NCBI GenBank assembly: GCA_013042125.1
Contig: JABDQS010000344.1
Coordinates: 1 to 10,782 of the forward strand
Origin: Eudoraea sp.
Lineage (GTDB): Bacteria > Bacteroidota > Bacteroidia > Flavobacteriales > Flavobacteriaceae
DNA: 10,782 nucleotides
Reading direction: 5' to 3'
Shown one piece after another: positions 7,794-10,782 of this stretch; position 1 is the first letter of the stretch, and each line of letters opens with the position of its first letter. A model generated the notes under the pieces. It worked only from the letters and a program-made list of their open reading frames with translations. It did no database searches and was not told where the DNA came from. A program made the translations under genes and the position numbers.

Positions 7794-8555
7794 ATGAAAA
7801 AAGTATCAAATATTTTCCATGGGTTAATGAATTTGAATAGAAATCAGCTTTCTTTTATCATAACCTTTTTTTCCCTTTCTCTGATGATCCTACTTCTATA
7901 TAATCTCCATCTGGGAGCTGAGGAACAGGATGAATATGTGATTGAAATGAGTCTTGCCGATGAGGATTTACAAGAACTTCTTGAAGAGGAAGAAAAAAGA
8001 GCTGAAGAATTGGCCAATGCAGATCCTATAAAAAGCAGCCAGGCTATTAATGAAACTGCTAAACCAAGTATTGGTAGTCCTGAACCATTAAAAACGCTGG
8101 AAGAGCTTATGGAAGAGTACAACATAAATCCTGAAGAGAATTCCATGGAAGACATCGTAAATGCAGATCCGGAATTTGCAGCCGCATTAAAGGAAATGAC
8201 CAAAATAAGGGAAGAGCGCAAACAGGAATTAGGTGAGAAAGAGGCCGAGAAAAAAGAATTCACAGATTACCTGGCTAACAAACGTACCCGAATTACATAT
8301 TCACTGGTAGACAGAAGAAATTATGAACTTCCTCCTCCAATCTATACCTGTCTCGAAGGCGGAACTGTGGTGATCACTATAAAAGTAGATAGGTTAGGCT
8401 ATGTTACGGATGCCCAATTCAATGATAAAAGTTCTAACACTACGAATGGGTGTTTGGTAGAAAATGCTATTGAATACGCCCTGAAAGCGCGTTTTAACCC
8501 ATCAACCAAGATCTCGCAAATAGGAACAATTACCTATTTATTTCAGAGTAAGTAA
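7794..8555 (+). CDS. Membrane-anchored TonB-like protein
   Basis: Function not established. The 253-residue protein has a short cytoplasmic N-terminus and one transmembrane anchor at about 18-38 (LSFIITFFSLSLMILLLYNL). A strongly acidic, probably coiled-coil periplasmic linker follows (about 50-160, rich in E, L and K, e.g. ELLEEEEKRAEELA). The C-terminal domain at about 170-253 has the TonB pattern: GGTVVITIKVDRLGYVTDAQF, then CLVENAIEYALKARFNPS, then a final strand GTITYLFQSK. The architecture is TonB-like, but the linker lacks the usual proline-rich repeats and no exbB or exbD is nearby. C186 and C220 could form a periplasmic disulfide. It starts 44 nt after truB. A weak -7-like TATTTTTA (7764-7771) lies between, so it may have its own promoter or be read through. 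Its 3' end overlaps the convergent thioredoxin-like gene by 18 bp. An alternative start is the ATG at codon 12. Confidence 0.75.
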   Translation: MKKVSNIFHGLMNLNRNQLSFIITFFSLSLMILLLYNLHLGAEEQDEYVIEMSLADEDLQELLEEEEKRAEELANADPIKSSQAINETAKPSIGSPEPLKTLEELMEEYNINPEENSMEDIVNADPEFAAALKEMTKIREERKQELGEKEAEKKEFTDYLANKRTRITYSLVDRRNYELPPPIYTCLEGGTVVITIKVDRLGYVTDAQFNDKSSNTTNGCLVENAIEYALKARFNPSTKISQIGTITYLFQSK

Positions 8556-9164
8556 TTGTTGCAGGTCTTCAAGGATGTTTTGTCCTTTATTTCCATTGAA
8601 CCATTGCTGCAGGTCTTCCTTAAATTCCGGTGATAAAGATCCATGTTTTTGTTTATAATCATTGGCCATAATGGCAGCTGTGGTTGGTAGCGGCCCCCAG
8701 GTTCCCAAAACTTCCAAAGTCCCTTGATCTATCATGATCAATTTGGGGATAGACATTTTGTTGTTGGTAAGAAAGGCATCCATAAGTTTCGGCTCCTCAC
8801 TCCTGAGTACAACCCTCATATCTATTCCATCATTGTAAGTGGCTATCTTATTCATCACTGGTAGTGATGGGGCAGAATCACCACACCAACTTTCTGTAAT
8901 GACCAACCAGTAAACTTTCTTTTGATATTCTGTAAGCTGAGATAGGACATCTTCTGATATTTTCAATGTTTTATCCCATCGGCGCATTCTTTTATCATTA
9001 AGAACGGTAAAGTGCTTTTGCTCTTCCGTTTGTTCAGTTCCAGTAGTGCCATTATCTACAGCAAGTTTTGAAACCAATTCCCGAAATTGAGAATAGGACA
9101 TGGATCTGGAAATGGCCCTATGAATGATCTCCTTAGTAGTTTGTTCAGAGAGAGAAGTTTTCAT
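8538..9164 (-). CDS. Thioredoxin-like family protein (WCGDS motif)
   Basis: This is a predicted soluble thioredoxin-fold protein of 208 residues with no signal peptide, so probably cytoplasmic. The N-terminal ~80 residues are mostly helical (YSQFRELVSKLAV, LKISEDVLSQLTEYQ). The thioredoxin core begins at VYWLVITESWCGDSAPSLP (84-102), where the active site is C-G-D-S: the first cysteine is kept and the resolving one replaced by serine. The cis-proline site appears as SIPKLIMID (138-146), followed by TWGPLPT. This WCGDSAP pattern belongs to a thioredoxin-like subfamily common in Bacteroidetes. A classical dithiol reductase reaction is not expected. A monothiol or binding role is inference. The ATG at 9164 is well placed and no better start is seen. 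It lies 107 bp downstream of the TolC-type gene on the same strand and overlaps the convergent TonB-like gene by 18 bp. Confidence 0.85.
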   Translation of the reverse strand: MKTSLSEQTTKEIIHRAISRSMSYSQFRELVSKLAVDNGTTGTEQTEEQKHFTVLNDKRMRRWDKTLKISEDVLSQLTEYQKKVYWLVITESWCGDSAPSLPVMNKIATYNDGIDMRVVLRSEEPKLMDAFLTNNKMSIPKLIMIDQGTLEVLGTWGPLPTTAAIMANDYKQKHGSLSPEFKEDLQQWFNGNKGQNILEDLQQLLTLK

Positions 9165-9271
9165 GGTAATAATATTAGTATTTAGTAATAATTTTTCAAC
9201 ACAATAGATGGCATGTTCATGGTAGTGTAAAGTTTTCTTTCCTTACAATTCTTATTCAGGAATACGGGTGA
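9165..9271 (-). other. Spacer between TolC-type and thioredoxin-like genes
   Basis: This 107-bp AT-rich spacer has no TAnnTTTG box that I can find on the minus strand and no clear terminator for the TolC-type gene. Next to the thioredoxin-like start there is a GTAATAAT direct repeat (9166-9173 and 9185-9192, plus-strand reading). Whether the downstream gene has its own promoter cannot be decided from the sequence. Confidence 0.4.
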
Positions 9272-10675
9272 TTACAAATTCTCCGGATTGATCGCCAGAC
9301 TCTTAAAAAGTTTTGCTTTGGCAGCAAAGAATTTATTTTGAAGCTCGTTTTGTTTGAGTCTGGCATCTATTAGTTTGTTCTCCCTGCTATTGATCAGGAA
9401 CAATGAACTTTCTCCAAAACTAAACTTACGCTCTTCACCACTGAGCAATATCCCATAGTTGTTTACAATATCGTAAACCAGTTCATTTTGCTCATCATAG
9501 GAATCGAGTTCGTTATATATAGCAAGGATCTTATTGGTTATAGATACAGTAGCACTGGAATATTCGTATTCAGCATCGCGCAATTTGTATTTTGCCAATT
9601 TTAACTCTCCCCGCTCTTTTCGTAAAAAGAGAGGAAGACTAATATTAACGCCTCCTTTATAACTTTCTGATTGCAGAGAATTAATCAGTTCCGGTGTCTC
9701 TGTTAAAAAATTATATTCCAGATCTATTTTTGGTAATAACTGGTTGGTCTTTAACCTGCGATCTATGATCAATTGGTCAATTTTAAGTCCAAGTGATTGA
9801 ATCTTTGGATGATTCTCAATTGTAAAGCTATCCAACGGAAGCCCAAGTATCTCAAGGGCACTATCAATCTCATCCTGCAGGGAGGTATCCGGGATCACAT
9901 TGTCTTCTAGTTCCAAAGGCACATTATTGGATATCCAAAGAAAATTAGACAACTCCAGGCTCTTGTTTTGGAGATTAACATTTGCCTGAGTTAGACTTAG
10001 AGCCCTATTCTGAAATGCGATCTTAGCTTCAACAGTATCAATAGTAGCGATATCACCAGAGAGCGCCCTTACTTTTACACCTTCAAAGCGAATCTCAGCG
10101 TTTTTCAAAAATTGTTTGTATATCTCCCTCTCATTATAGGCTCTTAGCCAATCAAAATACGCCAAAGATGCCGCATAGAGGATGTCATTAACCAGCAGAT
10201 CACGGTCTACCACCGATTGCTCCCTGAAAAACTTTGCCTTCCGGAGGGTCGCCATACGGTCATTCGCCAGAAATCCTCTCCCTAATGAAAACGAAACCCC
10301 TGCACTGTAGAGTCCGTCTTCGGGCAAGGTTTCGTCCGGATTCAGAAATTGGCCATCTGTTTGTTCAAAATTACCTTTTAACTCAATTCCATACCAGGTG
10401 GGTATTTTGAAAGTGGCATTCAAACGATCGTAATATTCAGTACCTGTAAACTTTTTCCGGTCGTAATCTACTTCCACTTTGGGATCGAATCCACCTCTTG
10501 CTTTCAAAAGGTTGGCTTCTCCCGTGGCCAGTACCAATTCCGCTTGTTTCGCTATTGGATGATACTTCTTAACATACCCAAGATATTCCCTGAAATTTAA
10601 CTTCAGGGTATCCATACCCTGCCCTAAAAGAGACAGGGAGCAAAATAAAGTTAATAATGGTAAGAATTTCTTCAT
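9272..10675 (-). CDS. TolC family outer membrane efflux protein
   Basis: Predicted outer-membrane channel of a tripartite export system, forming a trimeric beta-barrel with a periplasmic alpha-helical tunnel that joins an inner-membrane transporter through an adaptor. The 467-residue precursor has a signal peptide at 1-19 (MKKF, a leucine-rich core, cleavage near LLGQ). Two related OEP-type halves follow. The first has helices around 28-60 (YLGYVKKYHPIAKQAELVLA) and 155-245, with a beta segment between them (YSAGVSFSLGRGF). The second has ENHPKIQSLGLKIDQLIIDRR (287-307), a strand region ending GGVNISLPLF (341-350), and long helices to 460. The repeated HP.I motif is typical of the family. It starts 2 nt after the stop of the upstream gene, so the two are co-transcribed. 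Its transported substrate cannot be told from the sequence. Confidence 0.9.
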   Translation of the reverse strand: MKKFLPLLTLFCSLSLLGQGMDTLKLNFREYLGYVKKYHPIAKQAELVLATGEANLLKARGGFDPKVEVDYDRKKFTGTEYYDRLNATFKIPTWYGIELKGNFEQTDGQFLNPDETLPEDGLYSAGVSFSLGRGFLANDRMATLRKAKFFREQSVVDRDLLVNDILYAASLAYFDWLRAYNEREIYKQFLKNAEIRFEGVKVRALSGDIATIDTVEAKIAFQNRALSLTQANVNLQNKSLELSNFLWISNNVPLELEDNVIPDTSLQDEIDSALEILGLPLDSFTIENHPKIQSLGLKIDQLIIDRRLKTNQLLPKIDLEYNFLTETPELINSLQSESYKGGVNISLPLFLRKERGELKLAKYKLRDAEYEYSSATVSITNKILAIYNELDSYDEQNELVYDIVNNYGILLSGEERKFSFGESSLFLINSRENKLIDARLKQNELQNKFFAAKAKLFKSLAINPENL

Positions 10676-10677
10676 AC

Positions 10678-10782
10678 TTACTTATTCTCAATTTGAGCCA
10701 TACCATCTTCGGGCTGATAATAATTTGGTGGAAAGCCGTTTAATTGTCTCCAAAGCTCATACCAGATAGGCACATCTTCCAG
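10678..10782 (-). CDS. C-terminal end of a partial gene, possibly a HlyD-type adaptor
   Basis: The last 34 codons of a gene that enters from the right edge end at TAA (10678-10680), 2 nt before the TolC-type start. The visible tail contains VPIWYELWRQLNGFPPNYY followed by a short polar end. From memory this tail resembles the ends of HlyD-family periplasmic adaptor proteins encoded beside TolC genes in Bacteroidetes, and the tight coupling with TolC agrees. The fragment is too short for domain-level proof. It could be another subunit of the same export system. Confidence 0.5.
   Translation of the reverse strand: MEDVPIWYELWRQLNGFPPNYYQPEDGMAQIENK

Noticed and set aside
7844..8263. A 139-codon serine-rich minus-strand ORF inside the TonB-like gene
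   Set aside because: Its serine runs are the antisense reading of the GAA/GAG-rich acidic linker, so it is a composition artefact.
9182..9220. A 12-codon minus-strand upstream ORF (MNMPSIVLKNYY) before the thioredoxin-like gene
   Set aside because: It is short, has no visible ribosome site or regulatory amino-acid run, and ORFs of this size are expected by chance.
1..10782. CRISPR arrays, tRNA or rRNA genes, prophage or transposase genes, toxin-antitoxin pairs
   Set aside because: None was seen. Nearly all of the window is accounted for by conserved core genes with short spacers.

Overview
The window looks like a chromosomal stretch of a Flavobacteriaceae-type Bacteroidetes. Four things point there: a secreted protein with a C-terminal type IX secretion (type B, gliding-associated) sorting domain, a long LeuRS with Bacteroidetes-type insertions, TAnnTTTG-like -7 promoter boxes with no clear Shine-Dalgarno sites, and the gene order ftsX - DUF3098 - uppP - truB. 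Base composition looks moderately AT-rich throughout. I see no foreign-looking island, rRNA, tRNA, CRISPR array or insertion sequence, and no gene-free stretch exceeds 300 bases.

Layout. Bases 1-113 are an AT-rich spacer with a G/C-stem hairpin and a competing longer-range inverted repeat. leuS follows on the minus strand (114-2948). A roughly 150 bp divergent spacer separates it from a plus-strand secreted multi-domain protein (3098-4978). Next comes a tightly packed plus-strand cluster: ftsX (divisome), a DUF3098 two-helix membrane protein, uppP (undecaprenyl-diphosphate phosphatase, TTG start) and truB (tRNA pseudouridine-55 synthase). The gaps between them are 10, 0 and 10 nt. A membrane-anchored TonB-like protein follows 44 nt later. 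It overlaps by 18 bp, tail to tail, a minus-strand thioredoxin-like protein with a single-cysteine WCGDS motif. Upstream of that on the minus strand lie a TolC-family outer-membrane protein and, 2 nt before it, the last 34 codons of a gene running off the window, probably a HlyD-type adaptor.

How the genes fit together. The central cluster is mostly envelope biogenesis: FtsX couples division to peptidoglycan hydrolysis, and UppP recycles the lipid carrier for wall precursors. The DUF3098 protein between them is the best candidate for an undescribed envelope function. The TolC gene and the partial upstream gene look like the end of an export operon. The rest is housekeeping (leuS, truB) or cell-surface (the T9SS substrate).

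Overall this is ordinary core-genome territory. I found no convincing new multi-gene system. The findings are modest: an uncharacterised small membrane protein in a division/wall cluster, a one-cysteine thioredoxin, an acidic TonB-like protein, and a few structured or start-defining non-coding sites.
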